Positions 1 through 8,664 of a stretch of 64,000 nt of DNA are shown piece after piece (positions within the stretch are counted from its first letter, which is position 1; every line of letters begins with the position of its first letter). The DNA is taken from the NCBI GenBank assembly GCA_036557225.1, contig DATBHX010000100.1, forward strand, positions 33,305-97,304. Direction: 5' to 3'. This DNA is from Angelobacter sp036557225 (GTDB lineage Bacteria; Acidobacteriota; Terriglobia; Terriglobales; Acidobacteriaceae). Position numbers and translations under genes: made by a program. The notes beneath the pieces are model-generated. The model saw nothing but the letters and a program-made list of their open reading frames with translations, was not told the origin of the DNA and ran no database searches.

Positions 1-2
1 GG

Positions 3-323
3 GGCACCAAGCTTGTGACTCTTTCGGCGTGTGACACCGGGATTGGCGAAGTCAAGACCGGCGAAGGTATTTATGGGCTGCGACGGGCATTCTTTCGGGC
101 TGGCACAGAAACGCTGGTGATGAGTTTGTGGCCGGTGAGCGACAACGTGACGCGCGAGATGATGACAGCCTATTACGCAGGGCTTAAGAAGGGACTTGGA
201 CGGGGCGAGTCGCTTCACCGGGCCGAATTGGCCCTGCTCAAGCGTCCAGGGCGCCAGCATCCTTTCTACTGGGCAAGCTTTATTCAATCAGGCGAATGGG
301 CGAGCCTGGATGGGAAGAAATGA
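3..323 (+). CDS. CHAT-domain (caspase-like) protein, C-terminal fragment
   Basis: The frame is open from the left edge, so the 5' end lies outside the window. The visible ~106 residues start at the active-site cysteine strand (TLSACDTG). They continue with the conserved glycine-rich helix (GEGIYGLRRAFFRAG), the SLWPVSD strand and a terminal segment ending in FYWASFIQSGEW. This order is typical of the C-terminal half of CHAT domains, which are caspase-related cysteine proteases often fused to TPR repeats. The catalytic His would lie upstream and cannot be checked. The family assignment is firm; the partner domains and substrate are unknown. Confidence 0.85.
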   Translation, partial: GTKLVTLSACDTGIGEVKTGEGIYGLRRAFFRAGTETLVMSLWPVSDNVTREMMTAYYAGLKKGLGRGESLHRAELALLKRPGRQHPFYWASFIQSGEWASLDGKK

Positions 324-599
324 TCTCAGGCGAACCCGCTGAAATGATGAACACGCAGCTGACTCCTCAAACCTAGCTCGCCCCACCAAGGGCCGTCCCG
401 GGCAACTGACAAATTCTGGCACCCTCACCTAAAACTTTTTTCTGCCCGGGACGAAATGTTTTTCCGCCCTTCTCTTACATAAATGAAAGCGCGGTTGCCG
501 TCCTCCATGCCCCGGTTGGATTCGGTATTCTTCGCACTGCGCTGGGCGTGGACATAGCCAAGTCGGCCGCCGCCGAAGCTATCGATAAGGAGAGCATCC

Positions 600-866
600 A
601 TGTCCAAGCGCATTAACTTCCGGTTTGTACGTCTCTTCGCACTGTCCGTTGCCCTGCTGGGTGTCCAGGCTTTCGCGCAATTTGAGGTCTCCCCCGACCA
701 TGTTGGTGATTCCCAGGCAAGAAAGCAAACGCAGCGTCGGACAACAGCCAAGAACCAGGCCAAGCCCTCACCTACGGCGACAACAGTTGCCAAGAAGAAG
801 AGCAATGCTCACAAAAAGAACTCTGCGAGCCAGCCGCAAACCACAGCTGCGCTGAGGACCCGTTAA
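600..866 (+). CDS. Small secreted basic protein, unknown function
   Basis: This 88-residue ORF starts with ATG behind a good Shine-Dalgarno sequence (AAGGAG, about 6 nt upstream). Residues 1-27 form a classic signal peptide: basic N-terminus, hydrophobic core, and an AFAQ cleavage site. The mature part is short and rich in Lys, Thr, Gln, Arg and Pro with no recognisable domain, and is probably disordered and periplasmic or exported. It sits just upstream of the di-haem cytochrome in the same direction with a ~70-nt gap, so co-transcription is possible. An opposite-strand ORF over the same bases lacks a signal peptide and a ribosome-binding site and is treated as a shadow. Confidence 0.6.
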   Translation: MSKRINFRFVRLFALSVALLGVQAFAQFEVSPDHVGDSQARKQTQRRTTAKNQAKPSPTATTVAKKKSNAHKKNSASQPQTTAALRTR

Positions 867-938
867 GCGCCCTCAACTTATCAATCCATGTAATGTTTTT
901 TGCCGGCTGCACAACTTAAAGTACAAGGAGTTCGACGT

Positions 939-2519
939 ATGAGCTTCACCAAGCTGCAATTGAGCAGTCTGATCAGTCTGGTTCTATTTGTAGCTCCCTT
1001 TGCGGGGGCGCAGCTGGTAGACAATAATCTGGCCCCAAACACGGCCAAAGCGGGAATCAACAAGTCATTCGCAGATGAAGTCGGCCCCGGACGCGGCGAC
1101 ATCATGACGCCGAATTCATCGTTGTTCATCATCAATCGCGATCCCTTTCGCTCCATCCGGCGCGGGCGGCAGATTTTTCAGCGCAAGTTCACGCGTGAAC
1201 AGGGCCAGGGTCCGAACAACAGTGACGACACGGGAAACATCAACTTGGTGGGTGGAATCGGCGCGGGCCTTTCGGATAGCTGCGCCGGTTGCCATGGTCG
1301 CCCGCGGGGGGCTGCAGGCGCCGGCGGCGACGTAGCCACCCGGCCTGACAGCCGCGACGCTCCACACCTCTTTGGTCTCGGCCTGAAAGAGATGCTGGCC
1401 GATGAGATGACCAATGATATGCGCGCCATCCGCGCCCTGGCCATTGTTGAAGCCAAAAAGAAAGGCAAGCCGGTTACGCGGTTGCTGCTGACCAAGGGTG
1501 TGTCATTCGGATCGATCACCGCCCATCCGGATGGCAGCGTGGATACCGCAGGCGTCGAGGGGGTAAACCCCGATCTGCGCGTGCGGCCCTTCTTCGCAGA
1601 GGGTAGCGCGATCTCCATCCGCGAATTTCTGGTAGGCGCTTTCAGGAATGAAATGGGACTGGAAGCCGCCGATCCTGATCTGCTCAAAGCCAGCTCTGGA
1701 GGCCGTGTGGTTACTCCTTCCGGTATGGTGCTGGACGGCTCACTGGACAAGATCGATGCACCGCCGGTCTCTGATCCCGGAGCCGATCCTGACGGCGACG
1801 GTGTGACCAATGAGGTGCCGACCAGCATCGTCGATCATATGGAGTATTACCTGCTTCACTACTTCAAACCAGCGGTCTATCAGCAGACGGAGACCACACG
1901 CAAAGGAAGAAGGCTCTTTGACAAGATCGGCTGCGGCACCTGTCATATGGCTGACATGCTGATTGAGCATGATCGCCGCGTCGCCGATATCGATACGGCC
2001 TTTGATCCCGCGCGTGGCAACTTAAATCGCATGTTTGCCACAGCAACGCCGACTTTTCACGAGGTTGCCGACAGCTCGGGCTTCCCCAGCATCAAGGTGC
2101 CGAATGGCGGCCCGTTCCTGGTGAAAGATATCTACACCGATTTCAAACGCCACGATCTTGGCCCCAACTTTTACGAACGCAACTACGATGGCACTTTACA
2201 GAAGCTGTTTCTCACCCGTCCACTCTGGGGCGTTGGCTCAACCTCGCCTTATGGACACGATGGTCGCAGCATCAACCTGAACGAAGTGATCTTGCGCCAT
2301 GGCGGCGAGTCGATGGCTTCACGCAATGCCTTTGCCAGGCTCGAAAGCGAAGACCGCGAAGCGATCTTTGCGTTCCTCAACTCGCTGGTCCTGTTTCCGC
2401 CGGACGATACCGCTTCAAACCTTGACCCGGGGGTCCGCAGCACACCGAACTATCCGCAGTTTGGCCATGGCAGCATCAAGCTGACGATTCTATTCAACGA
2501 TCCTTCAGACCCGGAATAG
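939..2519 (+). CDS. Di-haem oxidoreductase (DHOR / putative peroxidase family)
   Basis: This is a 526-residue secreted c-type cytochrome. The start at 939 is preferred over an earlier codon because AAGGAG lies 9 nt upstream and residues 1-24 then form a clean signal peptide ending AGAQ. Two haem-attachment motifs are visible: SCAGCH near residue 112 and GCGTCH near residue 330. The C-terminal stretch LWGVGSTSPYGHDGR followed by NEVILRHGG is characteristic of DHOR (thiol oxidoreductase, CxxC-haem) proteins. They act in the periplasm, probably passing electrons to or from a small substrate; the physiological substrate is not established. A strong terminator follows the stop. Confidence 0.85.
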   Translation: MSFTKLQLSSLISLVLFVAPFAGAQLVDNNLAPNTAKAGINKSFADEVGPGRGDIMTPNSSLFIINRDPFRSIRRGRQIFQRKFTREQGQGPNNSDDTGNINLVGGIGAGLSDSCAGCHGRPRGAAGAGGDVATRPDSRDAPHLFGLGLKEMLADEMTNDMRAIRALAIVEAKKKGKPVTRLLLTKGVSFGSITAHPDGSVDTAGVEGVNPDLRVRPFFAEGSAISIREFLVGAFRNEMGLEAADPDLLKASSGGRVVTPSGMVLDGSLDKIDAPPVSDPGADPDGDGVTNEVPTSIVDHMEYYLLHYFKPAVYQQTETTRKGRRLFDKIGCGTCHMADMLIEHDRRVADIDTAFDPARGNLNRMFATATPTFHEVADSSGFPSIKVPNGGPFLVKDIYTDFKRHDLGPNFYERNYDGTLQKLFLTRPLWGVGSTSPYGHDGRSINLNEVILRHGGESMASRNAFARLESEDREAIFAFLNSLVLFPPDDTASNLDPGVRSTPNYPQFGHGSIKLTILFNDPSDPE

Positions 2520-2565
2520 ACAGAAAACGACTACAGTTTAGCGGCTGTGGCCTCAGCTGCTATAA

Positions 2566-2604
2566 AAGTGGACCGCCGAACGTTTGGCGGTCCACTTCTT
2601 TTTG
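2566..2604 (+). terminator. Rho-independent terminator after the di-haem cytochrome gene
   Basis: A perfect 12-bp inverted repeat (2566-2577 with 2586-2597, 8-nt loop) is followed by CTTTTTG. It lies 46 nt after the cytochrome stop and separates it from the convergent TPR-GGDEF gene. A-residues on the 5' side could let it work in both directions. Confidence 0.85.
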
Positions 2605-2634
2605 ATGTGAGATTCGCGTGAAGACTCAACAGTT

Positions 2635-5232
2635 CTACGCTACAGCGTTGGGCTGCGTGGTAGGCGCAAGCGAGTGGGCTTTATTGCCGCCTTCGGAGCG
2701 TGCGGCTTCCAGAGCGTTCTCTACCCGATTGATGACCTCGGTGACCATGTCTACGGCGTCATAGCGCTCCTGCAGTACGGTTTCAGCAATGCCTACGCTG
2801 ATGGGAGGCGTACGCTCGGTACCGGGCAGCTTGATGGGCGCCAAAACTTTCCTCATCTTATCGACCACCAGAAAGGCATTTTTCTCCGTGGTATCGGAGA
2901 GTACCAGAGCGATGGTGGTGAGGTCATAGCGGATGGCAACGTCATTCTGGCGGATGTGCGAAGCCAGCGACTGCCCGATCTGCTGCATCATGTGCTCGAT
3001 CTGCGCTTCGCCGTGCTCCTTCACCAACGTTGACGCTTTGCCGAAATGAAGCAGCATCAGGGTCATCGGGCTCTTTTGCTGCAGAGACCGCCTTACTTCA
3101 GAGAGCAGCACATCAAGGTAGGAGGAGCGCTTGAGCAGCCCGGACTTTTCATCGGTAACGGCCAGAGTCTTCATGAGCGTGCGCAGGCGCACATTGCTGA
3201 CCGCCAGCACCATCTGTTCCGCGATGGTCTTGAGTACCACGATGTCGGTTTGCCGCCACTGCCGCGGCGCGGTCTGCTGCAGGATCAGGATGCCGGATTG
3301 CTCGCCGGAATCCAGCAGCGGCACAGCGATCAAGGATTCGATATTGAGCGCGTGCACATGCTCGGCTGCAGGCGCCAACTCACGCGAAGCTTTGGCATTG
3401 GCAATCGTCACCGGCCCGTTTACGGCCAGTTGCTGCGTGAGGCCAATCAGCTTCACGATGGCCATTACGTCAGACTGCTTTACCCCGGGAGCACAGTACT
3501 CCAGCGCCGCCGAAGGAGGCTTGCCGATGGTGCAGAGCCCGGCGACACAGCGGCTGGCATTGAAGTGCCGGCCAATGTCATTCACCGCCGTAAATAGCAC
3601 GCTCTTCACGTTGGCCTGGCGATAGATATTGCGGGTAATTTCCGTGACCCGGGCAAAATTGTCGACGGCGTTTTCTTCGTCGGGAGAAGCCGTTGCCGGA
3701 GCCTGCGGAGGTGGGCTGCTGGCGGGAGGTTTTGATTGCGGAGCGGCAGCAGGCGGAATGGCCGCCTTGCTTGCAGCTGCGGCAACCTCGTAGGCAGGCG
3801 TGAACCCAGCGGAAATATAGAGATGGCGCAGCTTCTCGTTCTTCAGCTCTTCGCGCGGAAACAGCTTACTCACGCGCTCCAGCCGCTCCAACGCTTTCGA
3901 GCGCATCCCGTACTGCAGATAGATCTCCGCCTGGAGAATGAAGTCTTCCAGCACCGTAGGCTCGGACTCTGCACGCGAAGGCGCGGGAGCTTCCGGTTCA
4001 GGAGCAGCAGGCTTTTGCGCCTTGTTGTCGACGCGATGGAAACGGTTTGAGATCCGGTTGTACTGCTGCTCATCAATGCGTCCACGCAGCATCTCCAGGC
4101 GCTTGCTGTGGCCGGATTCGTACGGATCAAGCTCCGCCGCACGGTCCAGGGTCTCGCCCGCCTGCCCATACTTGCCAACCGAATAATAGAGTTGGAAGAG
4201 CTTCAGCAGCGTGCGGCTGTATTCATGTTCACGATTAGCGGTATCAAAGAGCTTGACCAGGTACTCGGTAAATCCGAGCGACGGCATGCGGCGTTCGGAC
4301 ATTTCGAACATGCTGGTGATAAACTCGCGCCGGCGGCCTGCATTGGTCTCACGGTCTTCCAGGCGCCGGGCCAGGTCGAGAGCGCCGCGTGTGTCATTCA
4401 CATCAAGGTAAACGCCGACGATCGAAGTCATTTCTTCCAGCTGCTGGGGGTCGCGTTCATAGAGTTCCCAGGCATAAGGTTCGGCCTCGGCAGGGCGCTT
4501 GGCCGCCATCAGCGCATGCGCGTAGAGCTCGCGCAGCTCGGGCAATCCTTTGACCCGCGTAACCACGGTTTCCAGCACGGCCAGGCATTCCTTGACCATG
4601 TTGTGCGCGAAGAGGCCACGGCCATAAAGAAAGATGGCCTGGAAATTCAACGGATCAAAGTTGTAAGCCCGCTCATACGACTGAAACCCTGAACCGGGAT
4701 CCTCCTGGTCTTGCAGCAGGCCGAGCTGGATAAAGTTCGCGGCTGCGGTCTTGCCTTCACCCAGGGCGGCAGCTTTTTCTGCAGTGAGCTGCAAGTTTTC
4801 AATCGTCGGCGAAAGCTCCACGATGCGCTTACATGCCGCCAGGGCCTGCTTTTCATTCCTTTGCCGCTCGAAGCCGTGCAGTGCACCCAAGTAGGCTTCC
4901 AGGGCGTCATTTTTGTCGCGCTTTTCGATCAGCTGGGCATAGCGAAAGGTCTGAATCGGCGTTGGGGTGGTGAGCTTGGCCAGCTTTTTATAAGTGATGG
5001 AGCCCTTGCTGGTCTCGCCAGTCTCAAATTCCTGTTCGAAGAGCGCGCTTAAAAGCTCAACCGCTTCGCCGCGGCGGTCCAGCGCCAGACAGAGATCGGC
5101 AGCGGTCTGCCGCACATGGTCATTCTTCGGTTCGTCATCCAGAATAGCGAGATACTCCTCCAGCGCAGCCTCGGGCTTGCTTCTCTGCAGATACTTTTCC
5201 GCTTTTTCGAGTCGCTTGGAGATGTCTGCCAT
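2635..5232 (-). CDS. TPR - GAF - degenerate GGDEF regulatory protein
   Basis: This is an 865-residue cytoplasmic protein with no signal peptide or membrane segment. Residues ~1-400 are TPR-type helical repeats (for example SKPEAALEEYLAILDDEPKN). Residues ~400-530 form a Pro/Ala-rich linker containing one further helical repeat. Residues ~545-690 look like a GAF sensor domain, and residues ~700-850 have the fold signature of a GGDEF domain. At the GGDEF loop the sequence is RYDLTT, so the catalytic Gly-Gly-Asp/Glu-Glu-Phe motif is missing and cyclase activity is unlikely. A scaffolding or signal-integration role is inferred. A structured element occupies its leader (5356-5464). Confidence 0.75.
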   Translation of the reverse strand: MADISKRLEKAEKYLQRSKPEAALEEYLAILDDEPKNDHVRQTAADLCLALDRRGEAVELLSALFEQEFETGETSKGSITYKKLAKLTTPTPIQTFRYAQLIEKRDKNDALEAYLGALHGFERQRNEKQALAACKRIVELSPTIENLQLTAEKAAALGEGKTAAANFIQLGLLQDQEDPGSGFQSYERAYNFDPLNFQAIFLYGRGLFAHNMVKECLAVLETVVTRVKGLPELRELYAHALMAAKRPAEAEPYAWELYERDPQQLEEMTSIVGVYLDVNDTRGALDLARRLEDRETNAGRRREFITSMFEMSERRMPSLGFTEYLVKLFDTANREHEYSRTLLKLFQLYYSVGKYGQAGETLDRAAELDPYESGHSKRLEMLRGRIDEQQYNRISNRFHRVDNKAQKPAAPEPEAPAPSRAESEPTVLEDFILQAEIYLQYGMRSKALERLERVSKLFPREELKNEKLRHLYISAGFTPAYEVAAAASKAAIPPAAAPQSKPPASSPPPQAPATASPDEENAVDNFARVTEITRNIYRQANVKSVLFTAVNDIGRHFNASRCVAGLCTIGKPPSAALEYCAPGVKQSDVMAIVKLIGLTQQLAVNGPVTIANAKASRELAPAAEHVHALNIESLIAVPLLDSGEQSGILILQQTAPRQWRQTDIVVLKTIAEQMVLAVSNVRLRTLMKTLAVTDEKSGLLKRSSYLDVLLSEVRRSLQQKSPMTLMLLHFGKASTLVKEHGEAQIEHMMQQIGQSLASHIRQNDVAIRYDLTTIALVLSDTTEKNAFLVVDKMRKVLAPIKLPGTERTPPISVGIAETVLQERYDAVDMVTEVINRVENALEAARSEGGNKAHSLAPTTQPNAVA

Positions 5233-5540
5233 GGATTAAAGATTAAAGATCAAAGGTCAACTTCCTCAGAGACGCCCTCGGGACAGGCAAGGCCAGGGTG
5301 AACTGAGGCTGTAAGGTAGCCTTCATTCTATTCGGAATTGGCCGCAGGCTCAATGCCGGTAGCGGGTCAGTGTGAAAACCGGCCCGCTACCGGGTATCAG
5401 CGTCTAGCGATTCGCTTGCGAAGCGCAGGCCTTTAGGCAGACGTTCATCGCGCAGCGATGAATCTCACTTAACAGCCGATCGGTTGCGCCCAAACAAAGC
5501 AAATGTGGCAATCGGCCGGAACAAACGTTATAACTCCTTC
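5233..5540. other. Divergent intergenic region between the TPR-GGDEF gene and an APC permease
   Basis: This 308-nt gap has no gene. Its main content is the structured element at 5356-5464, oriented toward the minus-strand gene. The permease frame could start further upstream (TTG at 5484), which would place some of these bases in coding sequence, but homology supports the start at 5541. Confidence 0.6.
5356..5464 (-). ncRNA. Structured leader element, copy A (conserved with 17649-17758)
   Basis: Read on the minus strand, three blocks are shared with copy B: GATTCATCGCTG, GTCTGCCTAAAGGC and ATCGCTAGACGCTGATAC. Predicted pairing: a TTCATCGC/GCGATGAA hairpin; a GTCT/AGAC stem closing two small hairpins (GCC-TAAA-GGC and a GCGCTTCGC/GCGAATCGC arm), giving a three-way junction; then an 11-bp terminal hairpin (CCGGTAGCGGG/CCCGCTACCGG). 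It ends 123 nt upstream of the TPR-GGDEF start. A cis-regulatory RNA is inferred; a small palindromic mobile element is the alternative. Confidence 0.55.
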
Positions 5541-6908
5541 ATGTCCGAACAGGAACAGGGGCTGAGGAAAGAGCTTTCCGCGCGACAAATGGCGATGGTC
5601 GGCGTGGGGGGCTCCATCGGCACAGGATTGCTGCTGGGGTCAGGCGCCGCCATCCAGATTGCCGGCCCGGCCGTCGTGCTCAGCTATCTGCTCAGCGCCG
5701 TGATCGCATGGACGGTCGCGATTGCGCTGGGCGAGATGTCTGCCATGCATCCGGCGGCGGGCTCATTCGGCGTTTATGCTGAGCTCTATCTCAATCGCTG
5801 GGCCGGATTTGTTGCCCGCTATGGATACTGGTTCTCGGTGGTGATTGCCATCGGCTCGGAAGTGGTGGCTGCGGGAACGTACATGCAGGTCTGGTTTCCG
5901 CAAATCCCAGTTGTGTTCTGGATGGTCGTCTTCGGAATCTTTCTGGTGGTGGCCAATCTTTTTTCCGTCGGCGACTACGGCACCTTTGAGTATTGGTTCG
6001 CCATGATCAAGGTGGTGACGATCTTTGTTTTTATCCTGACCGGAGCTGTATTGCTGTTCGGGGGTAAGGTGCAGCCGCAGTACGTGAGCCATGGCGGCTT
6101 TGCTCCCCGGGGCTGGCTTGCGCCGCTGCTGGCAACATCGTTTGGGCTGTACAGCTTTCTTGGCATAGAGATGGTCGCAGTCTCCTCCGGGGAGGCACGC
6201 TCTGCCCGGGAGATTTCCCGCGCCACCAACTTTGCCTTTGCGGTGCTGGCGTTTGTCTATCTCGGGGCGATGGCCATACTGGTGGGTGTGATGCCGTGGC
6301 AGCAGGCGGGCGTCTCACAAAGCCCATTTGTCACGGTGTTTTCCGTGGCCGGCATTCGCTCGGCCGGCTTCATTATGAATTTGGTCGTGCTGACGGCCGC
6401 TCTCTCTGCAGCGAATGCCAGCCTTTATGTGGCCTCGCGAATGTTGTTCTCGATAGCTCGTTCCGGTTATGCGCCGCGTAGCGTGGGGAAACTCAATCGT
6501 CATGGCGTACCCATGGGCGCTCTGCTGGCTTCGATGCTCGGTATTGTCGGCGCGATTCTGCTCCAGTTGCGCACGAAGAACGCCTATCTCTACATCATCA
6601 ATGCCTCGTTGGTGGGCGGGATGATAGCCTGGCTACTGTCACTGCTGGCCCATGTGCGCTTTCGCCGCGTCATTGGCTCCGAACGACTTGCTGCGGCCGG
6701 GCTGCGCTCTCCGCTGGGCGCTGCCGGATCGATCTTTGGATTTGTAGCGATCGTGGTCTCAATTGCGTGTACCTGGTGGGTGTCACAATCGAGCGTGGCG
6801 GCCAAGAGCGCCGTAATTTATCTGCTGGTACTGAGCGCCGCTTACGGGCTCATAGACAGAAGACGATCTCAGAGTGGCGGCGTGCTTTTAAGCGGCGAGG
6901 AGAGATGA
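5541..6908 (+). CDS. APC-family amino-acid permease
   Basis: This is a 455-residue integral membrane transporter with about 12 hydrophobic segments. The N-terminus carries the family hallmark (LRKELSARQMAMVGVGGSIG, then TGLLLGSG) marking unwound helix 1 of amino-acid/polyamine/organocation transporters of the AAT type. GEMSAMHPAAGSFGVYAE follows, as expected for helix 3. The start at 5541 (MSEQEQ) aligns with the family; an in-frame TTG at 5484 would add 19 atypical residues. Its 3' end overlaps the opposite-strand HAD gene by 21 nt. It probably imports amino acids by proton symport; specificity cannot be read. Confidence 0.85.
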   Translation: MSEQEQGLRKELSARQMAMVGVGGSIGTGLLLGSGAAIQIAGPAVVLSYLLSAVIAWTVAIALGEMSAMHPAAGSFGVYAELYLNRWAGFVARYGYWFSVVIAIGSEVVAAGTYMQVWFPQIPVVFWMVVFGIFLVVANLFSVGDYGTFEYWFAMIKVVTIFVFILTGAVLLFGGKVQPQYVSHGGFAPRGWLAPLLATSFGLYSFLGIEMVAVSSGEARSAREISRATNFAFAVLAFVYLGAMAILVGVMPWQQAGVSQSPFVTVFSVAGIRSAGFIMNLVVLTAALSAANASLYVASRMLFSIARSGYAPRSVGKLNRHGVPMGALLASMLGIVGAILLQLRTKNAYLYIINASLVGGMIAWLLSLLAHVRFRRVIGSERLAAAGLRSPLGAAGSIFGFVAIVVSIACTWWVSQSSVAAKSAVIYLLVLSAAYGLIDRRRSQSGGVLLSGEER

Positions 6909-7577
6909 GATATCCACATCCGCCCAGGTGGCGTACACGAGTGCAGCACCGGAATGCAACAAACGCGCGCGAAATTCATTTTGTTGCAGGACAGGAATAG
7001 CGATTACAGTGGAACCAGCGGCAACAGCGGCCTGTACCCCAGGAACGGAATCCTCGAACACGATTTGTTGCATAGGCGTAACGCTCATCCTCCGCGCAGT
7101 TTCCAGGTAAACATCAGGAGCTGGCTTCAACGACATGACATCTTCCGCAAAGACGAGCCGGTCTGCAGAGAAGCTGCCGTCCAAACCGCAAGCATTCACT
7201 AGCGCAATCCCCTCATCTCTATTTGTTACCGACCCGATGCATGTAAGAATGCCGAGTCTTTCAATTTGACTAAGGATGTGATCGAACCCTGGCCGAGGGC
7301 GAACAACCATGTTTCTCCTGTATCTGCTGTAGAAATATTTCATCCTGCTAAGCAACTGATCAACGGTGATTTGCTGGCTAACTCTCGACTGAATTGCCCT
7401 GGCGATTTCAACGTCGGGCCCACCCACAAACGCCGGGATCTCATTGATCGCCTGCTCCAATGACAAATGCAGTCCTACTTCGGCTGCTGCATCCAGGTGG
7501 CCTTGATGATGCGCCGATTCTAAATCTACGATTGTTCCTTCGAGGTCAAACGCGACGCCTTGGAATCGCAGGCTCAT
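6888..7577 (-). CDS. HAD-superfamily hydrolase (beta-phosphoglucomutase/phosphatase-like)
   Basis: This 229-residue protein has all HAD landmarks: motif I FDLEGT (residues 10-15), a helical cap, motif III lysine in SLKPAPDVY, and motif IV FEDSVPGVQAA. The nucleophile Asp11 is present, but the general acid/base position two residues on is Glu13 instead of Asp, which is uncommon. A phosphatase or phosphomutase acting on a small phosphorylated substrate is likely. It overlaps the upstream 314-residue gene by 4 nt (ATGA), so the two are translationally coupled and probably act together. Its end overlaps the convergent permease by 21 nt. Confidence 0.8.
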   Translation of the reverse strand: MSLRFQGVAFDLEGTIVDLESAHHQGHLDAAAEVGLHLSLEQAINEIPAFVGGPDVEIARAIQSRVSQQITVDQLLSRMKYFYSRYRRNMVVRPRPGFDHILSQIERLGILTCIGSVTNRDEGIALVNACGLDGSFSADRLVFAEDVMSLKPAPDVYLETARRMSVTPMQQIVFEDSVPGVQAAVAAGSTVIAIPVLQQNEFRARLLHSGAALVYATWADVDISSLLAA

Positions 7578-8518
7578 TTCTTCTCTTGCTTTGCGGCAGA
7601 ACCGAGGTCCCTTGTTGTTAGGTTTTCCAGAGCCACAGGAGGTAGAGCGCTAGAAATCTCCACTTTCGTGGGGATCGTGCCGGAGGCTTCATGGCGAAGA
7701 CCCGACACCTCCAAAACGAATTGGAAATAAGGCTTGTCCCCGATGACATCAGCCAGAGCCTTGAGTTCGCCGAACGGGAGTTTCGCCAACAGCAGTGATA
7801 CTGCCTGGGTTCCTGCGCCATGGCCTCCAGCGAAAGCAAGAATGTCAGCGCCGGCTTTCGTTCTTGGTAATCTGGAAACTAATAGAAAACCCTTGTACAA
7901 CATTCCATCTTTTTCGTATTCCGCGGGCGACCACGGAATGAGGCTTCCTCGATGCCAGCGCCAAATCACCTTTCTGGTTTTTCCTTGTAGTGTACCTTTG
8001 TGCATCATTGAGACAACTTGAATTTTCGGCGCAACCAAATCTTCCCCAAAAAGGTACGTCAGGCGTTCTGGAGAGATGGCATTCGGATACTGAGGCTTTG
8101 GAATGTCAGCCGTTACAGCAAATGACGGGAGGTATTGTCGGGTAAATCGATTCGATTTCGGGCTGCCGGAGCAGACCAAGCGTGTTGTTGGTGTTAACTT
8201 ACCAGGAAAAAGCAAGGAATCCTTCAACTGTGTTCGGTCCGGAAGGAACGGCTCAAACGACCACAATGCGCTGATGTCATGAGGGTACCCTTCTTGAGCG
8301 GGAGGCGGGTTGACCTGTCCATCGGCTGGACTCCAGTTGCTGCTTGGGTGAAATAGGAAGTCTCCCGAATCCAAAAAAAGATGCCTGATGAGTTCGGGCC
8401 GTTCGCCTCGCAAGGGTATGAGTCGCCTTGCTTTACGATATCCGGCGTAAAGGGTCTTTATTCCGAGGTTGAAGAATGCCTCAATTGTGGCCGCGACCCA
8501 TTCTGACTCTTCAATCAT
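7574..8518 (-). CDS. Unknown protein coupled to a HAD hydrolase
   Basis: This 314-residue, apparently soluble protein belongs to no family I recognise. Features that may be diagnostic are LVCSGSPKSNRFTRQYLP near residue 112 (a glycine/serine turn resembling a nucleotide or phosphate-binding loop), WRWHRGSLIPWSP near residue 186, and FAGGHGAGTQAVSLLLAKLP near residue 235. It starts with ATG and its stop overlaps the start of the HAD gene (ATGA), implying one transcript. By eye the sequence is less G+C-rich than its neighbours, which together with the two flanking transporters suggests an acquired two-gene cassette. Function unknown. Confidence 0.6.
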   Translation of the reverse strand: MIEESEWVAATIEAFFNLGIKTLYAGYRKARRLIPLRGERPELIRHLFLDSGDFLFHPSSNWSPADGQVNPPPAQEGYPHDISALWSFEPFLPDRTQLKDSLLFPGKLTPTTRLVCSGSPKSNRFTRQYLPSFAVTADIPKPQYPNAISPERLTYLFGEDLVAPKIQVVSMMHKGTLQGKTRKVIWRWHRGSLIPWSPAEYEKDGMLYKGFLLVSRLPRTKAGADILAFAGGHGAGTQAVSLLLAKLPFGELKALADVIGDKPYFQFVLEVSGLRHEASGTIPTKVEISSALPPVALENLTTRDLGSAAKQEKK

Positions 8519-8664
8519 ATGCGGCTTCTCTTGTCACCTTTTTAGCTCAATCGTCATTTCCATTGCAACTCCGCCTCAGCCGATCTCTGGTTGTCCCTTG
8601 AGGTAGCAGTACTGCTTTTGGGACGCCACGAAATTGGGAAATGATGAAACTGAATGCTGAGAGG

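Noticed and set aside
425..805. 126-codon minus-strand frame over the small secreted protein
   Set aside because: The plus-strand ORF has a signal peptide and an AAGGAG site; the minus frame has neither.
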